45,420 bases of DNA, from positions 1-45,420 of the forward strand of contig CAMYRF010000001.1 in NCBI GenBank assembly GCA_947296775.1, read 5' to 3'. The translations under genes and the position numbers were made by a program. This stretch comes from an uncultured Mycoplasmatota bacterium. Lineage in GTDB: Bacteria > Bacillota_I > Bacilli_A > RF39 > UBA660. The first letter of the stretch is position 1; the number at the start of each line of letters is the position of its first letter. Positions 9,009-17,724 of the stretch are shown piece after piece. Under the pieces are notes generated by a model, which ran no database searches, had not been told where the DNA came from, and saw nothing but the letters and a program-made list of their open reading frames with translations.

Positions 9009-12000
9009 TTAAATTAGCAACGGACTTTTACCCGTCTGCCTTACTATTCCATTGTGTTGCTCGAATACCGATTTACCTACTTGTTTTCCGTCAAGCATTA
9101 CCGTAGTATGAATCTCGTACTTACCGCCACTGCTCATACCAGCCATAGCACTGCGCATAGCATTATATACTCCACCGCTTACCGCACTTACGATTTGGTC
9201 ATTATTAGCTACTGCGGTTTTTTTACCGATACGTCCTACTAACTCGGGTCCAGCTTCACGAGCTACGAACATTTCTCCCATGTCAGGGAATCCACCATTG
9301 GCACGTAAAGTGATTTCATATTCCTTTCCGTTTACATTTAAAGTATTTTTGTTCGCTTTTAAGTTAATGGTTACTTCTGGTTTAATTGTCTCAATTTTTT
9401 CTTTTATTGAATCTAATGTTATTTTACTTGGAGCTTTTACATCTACATTCACTTCTGGTTTACTATCTTCTGCAAGTTTTTCTATTTCTTCCATTATTTT
9501 CTTTGTTTCTTTTGTAGGTTTATCACCGTTTTCTTTTAGCTTGTTTGCTAGGTTTTCTATTAAACCTAGCCCTTGTGTATTTCCAGATTCTAACCACTTT
9601 TTAGTAATTTCTTCTAAAGTTTCTTTATCAGCTTTTTTTAACTTACTGTTAGAAATAATTTTTGTAGATTCTAATTTTTTGTAATCATTTTCTATTTTCC
9701 TTAGCTTATCTTCATTAGCTTTTTCCAAGTTACTTAATTGTTCTTTTAAATAATTTTTATCCGTCTCTGTTAATTTTGCTCCATTTTCTTCTACAGCACT
9801 TAACATTTCTTCATATGATTTATTAGTAGCAAAAGACTTCTCTGCCAAATCATTAAGAAGCTGGATTCTTGCTTCCTTGCTTGCTTGTTGTTCAGTTTCA
9901 CTTAACAGTTTCCATCTACTTCCGTTTTCATCACAAATTAAACTTAAATCGTTTAACCCGTTAGCAAGAGAAGTGAATGTATAATATCCATCGCCAGCCA
10001 TTTTACCATACTGTTCACAGATACTAGCAGTAACACTTGCTACCGTCCCATCCATAGCTCTTACTGCGGAAGTGTAATTATTTTGCGCTTCGGCATTATT
10101 AGTAAATGCTACTTCAGCTTCCTCTAAAGCTACTTCTGTATTTTCGAACACAGTTATTAAATCGCCATGTTGTCTCTTCACTCTATCTAAAGCTCCCCAA
10201 TAATTACCTGTTTTATTGTTAATTTCTTCGACGGATGCTCCATATTCCATCAATTTAGAAACTAATTCTTCATGTGCAATACTATAATCTTGCTGAGCAT
10301 TAGTTAATTGTTCACGTACTTTCTTTTCTTCTTTTATTGCATTTACATATTCTTCTTCATATGCTTGTACAAGCGCTTTCCTTTTCAAAATTTCTATACT
10401 TTGATTCATTACATCGATTTCTTCTTTGTAATTTTCTATAACACCATCTGTTATTTTTATATTTGTGCCTAATGCTTCATTAACTTTATCAGCATAGTAC
10501 TTAGCTTGTTCCATACTTCCGTTTACACGTCCGTTTTCATCCACTAATTTAGTTAATTCGTTTTTATATAACATTACAGTTTCATATTGCGTGTTTACTT
10601 TTTCGGCATTTTCTGCACCAATTTCGTTTAATTTCTTTTGTTCACTGGATAATTTTTTACACTCTTCTGCCAGCTCTTGCGATTTCTTAATCTGCTTTTC
10701 TTGTGCATCTGTTAATTTATTACTGTCACCCATTAATGCTACACAAGCTATACTTACTGCACCAAGAGCACCTACTACTGCTACCAAAGGGTTAGATGCT
10801 AAGAAACTCATTACACTTCCTAAAATTCCACTAGATGCAACTGCACCATCTGTTGCGACAGATAAAGCGCCCATTTTAACACCAACATTTTGAATTACAC
10901 TTCCCAAAGGAGCACATGCAGTATTTAATTTACCTACAAAATTAATCATGGAGCTTAGTGGTCCATTATTTGCTAACACAGCTTCTTTTATTGCCATGAA
11001 CGTCATTTGCGCACCACAATTTTTAAACAATGTAATTGTGTTTAATAATGTTTTAAACACAGTACTTGTACTTGAAATTTCCTTCACTTTCCAAGCACCG
11101 ATAAAAGCAACTACTAGCGGAGTCACCCCTGACACAAGTGGTTTCAATGCCTTAAATGTTATGCCTAACACCTCTATTACTGTAGCAACTGCATCAATAC
11201 CTTTCAAAATTGCACCACCACATAATTTTAATAATTCAGTAGCTAATTTCTGACACACAGAAATACCAGGTTTTATAGCATCTAATATTTTTGCTAATCC
11301 TTTCATAGCTTTGGATAAACTATTAATAATACTTGGTACTGCTTTTTCAATAGCCCATTTAGATAATGGTTCTAATACATTTTTATAAGCATCATATAAA
11401 TAATTACTTACTACAACCGCTATATCTTCAAACGCTTCACTTAATCCTCTTACACTCTTTAATGCTGGTGTAAAATCTAATTCCTTAGTAAACTTTTCAA
11501 TGTCTTCAGTTATAACTTCAACACATTCTAATAATGTATTAAAACTGTTCCATAAATTCTGTACTATCTGTGTACCATAGTTACAGTTATCCCATGCTTT
11601 CCTGAAATTTTGAGCTATATTCCCTATACTATTGTTTAAATTCGTAACTATTTTCAGTATACGGCTTATTGTTTCTTCACCAGTTCCATTCTGCCATACA
11701 GTACCAAAACTATTTCCAATACTACCTATTAATTTTCCTATCTCATCCCATTGATATTCGATAGAATCAAGAACACCTTTACCATATTTGTTCCAGCTTT
11801 CTGTAACTGGTTTAAATATTTCAGCCATTTTTTTAGATAATCGGTCCATCATTTCGGTAGTTTGGTTTTCAAGTCCTTTTAGAAAATCATACTGTGGTAG
11901 TTCTATATCACCTATAGAACCTCCTCCACCATTACCATTACTATTACCACCTGAATCACCATCATCAGGTTTACTTATTATGTTAAGTTCATCGAATCCC

Positions 12001-13520
12001 ATTAACTGTTTTTTTAATTTTTTAATTTTATCCGATGTTCCACCCACTGCATCACTTGCATTATCCGCAGAATCTTCTATATCATCTAAAGCCCCTCCAT
12101 TTATACCACTGTAGTCAATTTTAGGTAACTCGAATCCAAAGAAGTTAGCAATAGTATTAGCTAAAGAAGTTAGCCACTGTACTGCTATCTGTACATATGG
12201 AATTAACTTGCTTATAAATACACTTGCAATATTACCTACTGCACGTTTTAGCATCGTAAACTGTTGCGTTAAAATACGAACTGCATTCGCTGGTGTAGCA
12301 ATTGTACGTGCCATATCATTAAATACATCTACTTTAGATGCATTATCCATAATAGTTATGTAACGCATAATAGCTTGTGTGTTTTGGTCCCAGTCAGATA
12401 CTGCACCATCAAGCCCATATCTAAGCCCAGTTTGTTTAACCATAGCTACAGATACATTGTTACCATAATCTTTAAGACCTTTGATTTGTCCACTCATCGC
12501 TGAATTAATTTTATCGAATGATTCACTAGGATCAACATTCATCAACGATGAATAATCATAAGCTAACTGTGTTAAATTCTGTGACATGATCTGTGCTTTA
12601 TCACTTGCTACACCAAATCCAGTAATAAGGTTATTTAACCTACCTTGAAAACTCATCCATTCACTGGTATCAATCCCCATAGCTTCTTGAACCTTGTTTG
12701 CAAAGTCTAAAGCGCTTTGAGTGGTTTCACCCATTGCAACATTGAATAGGTTTAAGTTTTCTACATATTGTGATGATTCTTCAAATACACTTGTTACAGC
12801 ACTAGTTAGACCTTGTACAACAAATGTAACAGTTTTAAAACTCGCTACCGATTTACCTAATCGGCTCATTAAGCTACCGCTTGTTTTGCTTGCTTTAGAA
12901 GCACTTCTTGAATAGCTTTCCATTTGTGTAGTTGCTTTTTTTATGTGCCATGGTAAATTACTAAATGCTTTCCCTAACTTAATAGATACTCCATTAAGCG
13001 GTTTTATTGCACTCGCCAACTGTTTCATTTGTGAAGTGAATTTATTGAAGTCGACATCGTTTAAAGCTCTCTGCATTTCAGGTAATTTCTTTAATTGATT
13101 AAAGAAACTTCCTAGATTTGTTTTTCCTAATTCTTGCAGTGGTTGCATTGCACTAGTCAGTTGTTTTATATCATTAGTAAATTTATTGAAATCAACATTA
13201 CCAACACTTTCAGAAATCATTTTCATATCAGAAAGTTGTTTTAACAAACCAGTAGCACCAGTTTTAAATCCATTCAATTCCTTAAAACCAGAAGCCATAC
13301 GCTTAACTTTGTCACCGATGCTACCAAGTTGTGCTAAATTGTTGCCACCTGATACATCAGCTAGATTTTTTAATGCAGTAGAAAAACTTCTTAAACTGCC
13401 AGCTCCATTAAGATTATTTTTTAAATTTCCTAATGAGCCAGCTAATTTGTCTATCTCTTTACTTGCATTACTGGAATTACTTTCTATTTCAATACTTAGT
13501 TTGTCTATTTCTATTGACAT
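9009..13520 (-). CDS. Tail tape measure protein
   Basis: 1503 aa, the longest gene. It sets tail length and is ejected with the DNA. The N-terminal 210 residues are repeated heptad-like helices. Residues about 230-470 (VENLNLFNVAMGETTQSAL, DYSSLMNVDPSESF) are the TMP core typical of Firmicute phages. Hydrophobic segments occur at about 400-465 and 780-960, a long coiled coil at about 960-1380, and a C-terminal GGFPDMGEMFVAREAGPELV segment of the kind seen at the end of many TMPs. It starts at ATG 13520 after AAAGGAGGTTATC. Confidence 0.95.
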   Translation of the reverse strand: MSIEIDKLSIEIESNSSNASKEIDKLAGSLGNLKNNLNGAGSLRSFSTALKNLADVSGGNNLAQLGSIGDKVKRMASGFKELNGFKTGATGLLKQLSDMKMISESVGNVDFNKFTNDIKQLTSAMQPLQELGKTNLGSFFNQLKKLPEMQRALNDVDFNKFTSQMKQLASAIKPLNGVSIKLGKAFSNLPWHIKKATTQMESYSRSASKASKTSGSLMSRLGKSVASFKTVTFVVQGLTSAVTSVFEESSQYVENLNLFNVAMGETTQSALDFANKVQEAMGIDTSEWMSFQGRLNNLITGFGVASDKAQIMSQNLTQLAYDYSSLMNVDPSESFDKINSAMSGQIKGLKDYGNNVSVAMVKQTGLRYGLDGAVSDWDQNTQAIMRYITIMDNASKVDVFNDMARTIATPANAVRILTQQFTMLKRAVGNIASVFISKLIPYVQIAVQWLTSLANTIANFFGFELPKIDYSGINGGALDDIEDSADNASDAVGGTSDKIKKLKKQLMGFDELNIISKPDDGDSGGNSNGNGGGGSIGDIELPQYDFLKGLENQTTEMMDRLSKKMAEIFKPVTESWNKYGKGVLDSIEYQWDEIGKLIGSIGNSFGTVWQNGTGEETISRILKIVTNLNNSIGNIAQNFRKAWDNCNYGTQIVQNLWNSFNTLLECVEVITEDIEKFTKELDFTPALKSVRGLSEAFEDIAVVVSNYLYDAYKNVLEPLSKWAIEKAVPSIINSLSKAMKGLAKILDAIKPGISVCQKLATELLKLCGGAILKGIDAVATVIEVLGITFKALKPLVSGVTPLVVAFIGAWKVKEISSTSTVFKTLLNTITLFKNCGAQMTFMAIKEAVLANNGPLSSMINFVGKLNTACAPLGSVIQNVGVKMGALSVATDGAVASSGILGSVMSFLASNPLVAVVGALGAVSIACVALMGDSNKLTDAQEKQIKKSQELAEECKKLSSEQKKLNEIGAENAEKVNTQYETVMLYKNELTKLVDENGRVNGSMEQAKYYADKVNEALGTNIKITDGVIENYKEEIDVMNQSIEILKRKALVQAYEEEYVNAIKEEKKVREQLTNAQQDYSIAHEELVSKLMEYGASVEEINNKTGNYWGALDRVKRQHGDLITVFENTEVALEEAEVAFTNNAEAQNNYTSAVRAMDGTVASVTASICEQYGKMAGDGYYTFTSLANGLNDLSLICDENGSRWKLLSETEQQASKEARIQLLNDLAEKSFATNKSYEEMLSAVEENGAKLTETDKNYLKEQLSNLEKANEDKLRKIENDYKKLESTKIISNSKLKKADKETLEEITKKWLESGNTQGLGLIENLANKLKENGDKPTKETKKIMEEIEKLAEDSKPEVNVDVKAPSKITLDSIKEKIETIKPEVTINLKANKNTLNVNGKEYEITLRANGGFPDMGEMFVAREAGPELVGRIGKKTAVANNDQIVSAVSGGVYNAMRSAMAGMSSGGKYEIHTTVMLDGKQVGKSVFEQHNGIVRQTGKSPLLI

Positions 13521-13568
13521 TTTAGATAACCTCCTTTCCTTAATATTTAAGGCTCTCGGTTCGGCTCA

Positions 13569-13958
13569 TTATTTAAATTTATTTACGAAGTTCTTTAACC
13601 ATACCTCAGCTTTTGCTGATTCTTCTATCTCACATTCTTCCTGAGATTTTACAACATCGAACTGGTATGGTTTTTCAGCATACTTTTGAGGTTGTGATTT
13701 ACCTCTACACCATACGTTATATACAACTGTACTAACTGCATCATATATATACATCCCCTGAATCCACATATCAGTATTCTTGCGTTCATTGCGTAACTTA
13801 TCTGCTTTGCGATAATATTTAGCAAGCGCTGGATCATCATCCCAGAACTGCTCATATGTCATTCCTATACTTAAATAAAATGGAAAAACTTCGTAAAATG
13901 TTTCTGTAAATGCTTTTGAGGACGGTTTTTCTAAAATGTCGCCGTCCAGCTGATTGCG
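13569..13958 (-). CDS. Tail assembly chaperone 2, made by -1 frameshift from the upstream gene
   Basis: This 129-codon extension is read after a -1 shift at 13958-13964. It continues with RNQLDGDILEKPSSKAF and FYLSIGMTYEQFWDDDP, the FYL..GMTYEQFW signature of the frameshifted (gpGT-like) chaperone. An internal ATG at 13862 could start a shorter protein, but it has no convincing ribosome site and the signature begins well before it, so the fused product is more likely. It binds the tape measure during tail assembly. The open frame runs unbroken to the stop at 13569. Confidence 0.85.
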   Translation of the reverse strand, partial: RNQLDGDILEKPSSKAFTETFYEVFPFYLSIGMTYEQFWDDDPALAKYYRKADKLRNERKNTDMWIQGMYIYDAVSTVVYNVWCRGKSQPQKYAEKPYQFDVVKSQEECEIEESAKAEVWLKNFVNKFK

Positions 13959-14257
13959 TTTTTTTCTGTTTTTTCCTCAAATAAACTATTTAATGTTTCC
14001 ATTGCCATTTCACTTAATTTGTTATACATTTCATTTTTATTAGTAAATAAATCAAACATTTCTTCTACTAAATCTTTTGAAATTCTTTTATGATTAGCAA
14101 AGAAAGCATACTGAAATAATTTAGGTAAAATAGTTACTGGTTTTTTATCCATTTCAGATAATACAATACCATCTGCTTCCATTTTTTCTAATGTTTTTCT
14201 TGTGTATTCTAATGTGTAATCTACATCATTATAAGTAAAGTTAATTGTTTTTTTCAT
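13931..14257 (-). CDS. Tail assembly chaperone 1
   Basis: 108 aa. It opens KKTINFTYNDVDYTLEYTRKT, ends ISWTATF, and lies between the tail tube and the tape measure, the place of gpG-type chaperones. The gene contains an A AAA AAC slippery site 9 codons before its stop, so a fraction of ribosomes make the longer chaperone. The start follows AGGAGGAAAATAAC. Confidence 0.85.
   Translation of the reverse strand: MKKTINFTYNDVDYTLEYTRKTLEKMEADGIVLSEMDKKPVTILPKLFQYAFFANHKRISKDLVEEMFDLFTNKNEMYNKLSEMAMETLNSLFEEKTEKNAISWTATF
13958..13964 (-). promoter_or_regulatory. -1 ribosomal frameshift site (A AAA AAC)
   Basis: The zero-frame codons GAA AAA AAC give the heptamer A AAA AAC. Shifting back one base joins the chaperone-1 frame to the downstream frame (CGC AAT CAG CTG ...), which stays open into the FYLSIGMTYEQFW segment. 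This is the standard arrangement of siphovirus tail chaperones. Confidence 0.85.
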
Positions 14258-14288
14258 GTTATTTTCCTCCTAATAAACTACACAAGGA

Positions 14289-14765
14289 TTAACCTTGTGC
14301 AGTAGTTGATTTTGTTTGCCATGTTGGCGCATTTGTTGGTGTAATATATAAGTTTGTTTCCAATACACTGTTTACCGACATTGCTGGTAAACCCATAGCA
14401 CTAGGCTGACCCGTAAAGAAAACTGACTTTTCTAATTTTGGATGTTCAATTTCAAACCAAACTGATTTATCCGATTCTGTTGCAGTTTTATAAGCACTTA
14501 CTAAAGTAGTCCATGCTTCTTCTAATTCGGTAGTAAAGTTCGCTAAAAAAGATAACGCACCTCCTAAGTCTTTTAAACCTTCAACATATGTTTTATACTC
14601 AGTTTCTGATAATGTAGTTGTTTCTAATGTTTCAGGTTCTGGGTTCATTTCAGGGACTTCTTTAATATCAGGTAAAACTTTATATCCACTTGTTGGTCTT
14701 GTCCCAGCAGTAGCTTCTACTGCATATTTAATTTTTACACCAGCTGTACTTAATGCAATTCCCAT
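14289..14765 (-). CDS. Major tail (tube) protein
   Basis: 158 aa. The opening MGIALSTAGVKIKYAVEATA and the later PEMNPEPETLETTTLSETEY are typical of Firmicute phage tail-tube proteins. It is the repeating subunit of the non-contractile tail tube. It sits between the tail terminator and the tail chaperone, with a strong AGGAGGAATATAAAAT start. Confidence 0.88.
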   Translation of the reverse strand: MGIALSTAGVKIKYAVEATAGTRPTSGYKVLPDIKEVPEMNPEPETLETTTLSETEYKTYVEGLKDLGGALSFLANFTTELEEAWTTLVSAYKTATESDKSVWFEIEHPKLEKSVFFTGQPSAMGLPAMSVNSVLETNLYITPTNAPTWQTKSTTAQG

Positions 14766-14768
14766 ATT

Positions 14769-15158
14769 TTATATTCCTCCTATTGAGTTTGAATTTTTAA
14801 ACCTTGCGATTCTTCTATATATAGTACTGTCTGTACTTTTTACGCTTTGATTAAATGTTCTTAGATAACCAACATCAACAAATACATCATTTACAATACT
14901 GATTATCTTTTTACATTCTTCTTTTTCATAATTACTCACAACTTCAACCTTATAACTCTCGATTGATACATTTTCAGAATTTTCCAATGTGCAATATTGA
15001 GTGTTTATAAGGTTATCAGCCTGAGTAATGCTAACTGCTGGAAATTTAGAAGGTGTGTTTGATAATTCCTCTCCAATTATATAAATATTATCAACGCCAT
15101 ATTCTTCACGCAGTTTTGAAGCGACTACTTTAAATATATAATCTTCATGATCTATCAT
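14769..15158 (-). CDS. Tail terminator / tail completion protein
   Basis: 129 aa. The gene lies between the HK97 gp10-like protein and the tail tube, the place of the tail-terminator ring subunit. Its fold appears alpha/beta (IFKVVASKLREEYGVDNIYI, FPAVSITQADN). The start, 4 bp overlapping the upstream gene, follows AGGGAGGTGTTTAA. Called from position plus a general match to minor tail/terminator proteins. Confidence 0.75.
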   Translation of the reverse strand: MIDHEDYIFKVVASKLREEYGVDNIYIIGEELSNTPSKFPAVSITQADNLINTQYCTLENSENVSIESYKVEVVSNYEKEECKKIISIVNDVFVDVGYLRTFNQSVKSTDSTIYRRIARFKNSNSIGGI

Positions 15159-15658
15159 TTAAACACCTCCCTGATAATCTTTTCCAGCTTGTTATAACGA
15201 AGTTCAATTGCAGTTTCATACATGAACGGACGTGAAGGCATACCGCTTGTAAAACGATAACCTCCGCTTCCATCAGGATAAAACCATCCAGTTACGCTAA
15301 CCCCATTTATAATATATTCTTTGATGTTATCACCAGTGTTATAATTCCATCCCATGCTATCACCTATGTATGGACTTGCCTCACCTTTAGGACCAGTACC
15401 AAATTCAACGAACATGGCACAATCTCCTACTTCTAACATCGCATAACAATTACCTGATTTCTTGGTTACAGAACTAAGCATATCGCCAGTTTCTATAGCA
15501 TCGAATTTAAATATTTTATCAATAATAATTGTATAGCCTTCATCAGCTAACCGCTGTACTAATAAATCTGCTTTTTTATTTATATCTTGTTTGTACTGCT
15601 CCAATCGCTTAATAGCCCTATCAACACTTTTATCACTCAGTTTTATTTTTATTTTCAT
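15155..15658 (-). CDS. HK97 gp10-like head-tail/tail component
   Basis: 167 aa. It contains the gp10-like core (YTIIIDKIFKFDAIETGDML, VGDCAMFVEFGTGPKGEAS, FMYETAIELRYNKLEKIIRE), found in proteins at the head-tail interface. It overlaps the upstream gene by 26 bp and lacks a strong ribosome site of its own, so translation is probably coupled. Confidence 0.82.
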   Translation of the reverse strand: MKIKIKLSDKSVDRAIKRLEQYKQDINKKADLLVQRLADEGYTIIIDKIFKFDAIETGDMLSSVTKKSGNCYAMLEVGDCAMFVEFGTGPKGEASPYIGDSMGWNYNTGDNIKEYIINGVSVTGWFYPDGSGGYRFTSGMPSRPFMYETAIELRYNKLEKIIREVFK

Positions 15659-15995
15659 TAATATTTACTTTCTCGATAGCATACTTGATACAACTGTAGC
15701 TTGGAGCAACCGCTTTTACTTTATAATTGTATGGCTTGGTTTTTGGTATCCCAATCCATAAACGTGTAAATTCATCTATAGTACAAGACGTGTTGTGGGT
15801 TGTCATCGTCCTATCATACTTTAGATCATTTCCAAATATATCTTCATTTGCTTCACCTTTGTTTGAACTTACACATAAACGCATTGATTTAATATCGCCA
15901 TATCCTTTTACTGGATTGCCATATTTATCAACCGTTTCACCCACCCCGTAATCTTGATAGAAGATAGTCTGCTGATTAATTAATAAATCTCTCAT
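15633..15995 (-). CDS. Head closure protein
   Basis: 120 aa. It sits between the connector adaptor and the gp10-like protein, the place of SPP1 gp16-type head-closure (stopper) proteins that seal the portal after packaging. It overlaps the upstream gene by 4 bp and the downstream gene by 26 bp. The sequence is beta-rich (LINQQTIFYQDYGVGETVD). The call rests mainly on synteny. Confidence 0.72.
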   Translation of the reverse strand: MRDLLINQQTIFYQDYGVGETVDKYGNPVKGYGDIKSMRLCVSSNKGEANEDIFGNDLKYDRTMTTHNTSCTIDEFTRLWIGIPKTKPYNYKVKAVAPSYSCIKYAIEKVNINENKNKTE

Positions 15996-16312
15996 AATAT
16001 TTCACACTTAGGAATGATTCTATTAATAAGAGTTTTAGAAATATCAGCAGTATCATATGTACGTGAAATGCCGTTTTCATTTCTTTGCACTTCACCCTCA
16101 CTGCCTCGGCGATTGTACATTTCAACGCACATTTGAACCTGAATTTCTTTATATCTATCTTCTATAAATGTTTCTCCTAAATCATTTAATGGGTATTCTC
16201 CAAAAGGATATCTTTCGTTCAGAATGACACCTTTACTTAGTTCTAAAAGTACACTTATATCATCATCAGTTATTTCAGGTACTAATAATTTCAGCATTTC
16301 TCCTTGTGTCAT
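15992..16312 (-). CDS. Head-tail connector adaptor (gp6-like)
   Basis: 106 aa, helical. It begins MTQGEMLKLLVPEITDDDIS and contains a repeated helix pattern (VLLELSKGVILNERYPFGE) typical of small gp6/gp15-like adaptor proteins that bind the portal. It lies directly after the major capsid gene. Start: TAGGAGGTAATTTAGG before ATG. Confidence 0.78.
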   Translation of the reverse strand: MTQGEMLKLLVPEITDDDISVLLELSKGVILNERYPFGEYPLNDLGETFIEDRYKEIQVQMCVEMYNRRGSEGEVQRNENGISRTYDTADISKTLINRIIPKCEIL

Positions 16313-16325
16313 CCTAAATTACCTC

Positions 16326-17138
16326 CTATCCAGCAGTTGTTTTTTTAACTAATTTAACCGCTTGTGTTGTATCAGTAAAAGCAAATATTCCATACTTACG
16401 ATGATACATTGTATTTAAACGTTTATTTGCATCTGTACGTTCGTTTTCAATTTCTACACCTTTTTTATTGTAGTAAGTTACTGCTTTTTTTGTTGCTAAA
16501 ATTACACTTCCTTTTGTTGCAATGTTTGAAGTGTATAAATTAACTCCATTTACAGTTCCAATATATCCATGACGAACAAAATCAGTAATATATTTCAAAT
16601 CATCTTTTAAATTTTTACGAATTTCAGCCTTATCATCTTTATGAACAAAACCAAATATTTTTAAACTTTCATCCTCGTTATCAGGAAACAAAGCTACACC
16701 ATCAACGAAAGCATTAAAATCAAATTTATCTACTTCAGCTGTTAATTCAGCTCTAGCAAATTCAGCCATAGCTTTTTTATTTGAGGTGTTGTAAATATCT
16801 ACAACTGCATGTCCTTGTCCTTTAGCAATAATATTAGGATCACGCATTAATTCTTCATCGTACCATGGGAATCTGTTTTGTAATAATTCAATTACATATT
16901 CTTTTTCAGTACGATTAACTTCAATGTTTTTAGTGTTCCCTTCACCCATCTGCAATACTTCTGTACCATTTGTTGCAGTATATACTCCAATTTTTACTTT
17001 GTCTCCTACAGTTCCAGTTAAACTGTTATCAACTGTACAGAACTGCATTAAATCTAATTTGCTTTCGTACTGGTCCTCAAAATTTGTTTGTAATACGAAA
17101 TTATCATAACCAACATGTGTGTGATTTAATTCTGGCAT
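16326..17138 (-). CDS. Major capsid protein
   Basis: 270 aa. It follows the scaffold gene and has the composition of an HK97-fold capsid protein: a long acidic helix section (RFPWYDEELMRDPN, KKAMAEFARAELTAEVDKFD), a P-domain-like end (GVNLYTSNIATKGSVILATK, HRKYGIFAFTDTTQAVKL). It probably makes the icosahedral shell, shaped by the separate scaffold. The start follows AAAAGGAGAGTAATAAAA. Confidence 0.88.
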   Translation of the reverse strand: MPELNHTHVGYDNFVLQTNFEDQYESKLDLMQFCTVDNSLTGTVGDKVKIGVYTATNGTEVLQMGEGNTKNIEVNRTEKEYVIELLQNRFPWYDEELMRDPNIIAKGQGHAVVDIYNTSNKKAMAEFARAELTAEVDKFDFNAFVDGVALFPDNEDESLKIFGFVHKDDKAEIRKNLKDDLKYITDFVRHGYIGTVNGVNLYTSNIATKGSVILATKKAVTYYNKKGVEIENERTDANKRLNTMYHRKYGIFAFTDTTQAVKLVKKTTAG

Positions 17139-17143
17139 TTTTA

Positions 17144-17722
17144 TTACTCTCCTTTTACTATTTGTTTGAATGTTTCAGGGTCGTTTTTATATAATTCTTG
17201 TCTTTCTTGCAGTGACATTTTCTTTATCGACTCTCTTGTAATACCTTCATTTCCACTTCCACCCTCAGGTGTCTTAGTGTTTTTTAATAATTCATCTGTT
17301 GTATTCTTTTTTACTGATTCGGCAAATTTACTTTGATTAGCAATAACCTTTGAAAAATCGCCATCTGCCATAGCTTCCGCAGTTTCCTGAGCTAATTTTG
17401 CATCATACCCAAGTTCAACTAACTCTGCTTTTCTTTCAGCAATAGTTGTTTTTCTTAGCAGTGCATCATAGTTATTCTGTAATTCTTCATTCGCTTCATT
17501 TTGAGCAATCTCTAACTGCTCTTTTTCACTTAGCGTAGAATTATATTTCTTCTTCCAGGAACTCGCTTCTTTGCTTGCTTCATCTTTTAGCTTTTTTATT
17601 TTGTCGTATTCTTCTTTATCGACAACTGAATCAGGTTCAGGTAAATCAGCTAATGCTTGCTGGATTTCTTCAAATGTCATACCTTCTTTGTACTTTTTGC
17701 CTAAATATTTCTTTAAATCCAT
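17144..17722 (-). CDS. Capsid scaffolding protein (GP20-like)
   Basis: 192 aa, highly charged, almost wholly coiled coil (residues about 35-115), with a short basic start (LKKYLGKKYKEGMTFEEIQQ) and a GGSGNEG linker before a C-terminal helix (ESIKKMSLQERQELYKNDPE). This is the build of phage minor structural GP20/scaffold proteins located between portal and capsid. It is expected to be lost or cleaved on maturation. Confidence 0.85.
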   Translation of the reverse strand: MDLKKYLGKKYKEGMTFEEIQQALADLPEPDSVVDKEEYDKIKKLKDEASKEASSWKKKYNSTLSEKEQLEIAQNEANEELQNNYDALLRKTTIAERKAELVELGYDAKLAQETAEAMADGDFSKVIANQSKFAESVKKNTTDELLKNTKTPEGGSGNEGITRESIKKMSLQERQELYKNDPETFKQIVKGE

Positions 17723-17724
17723 AA

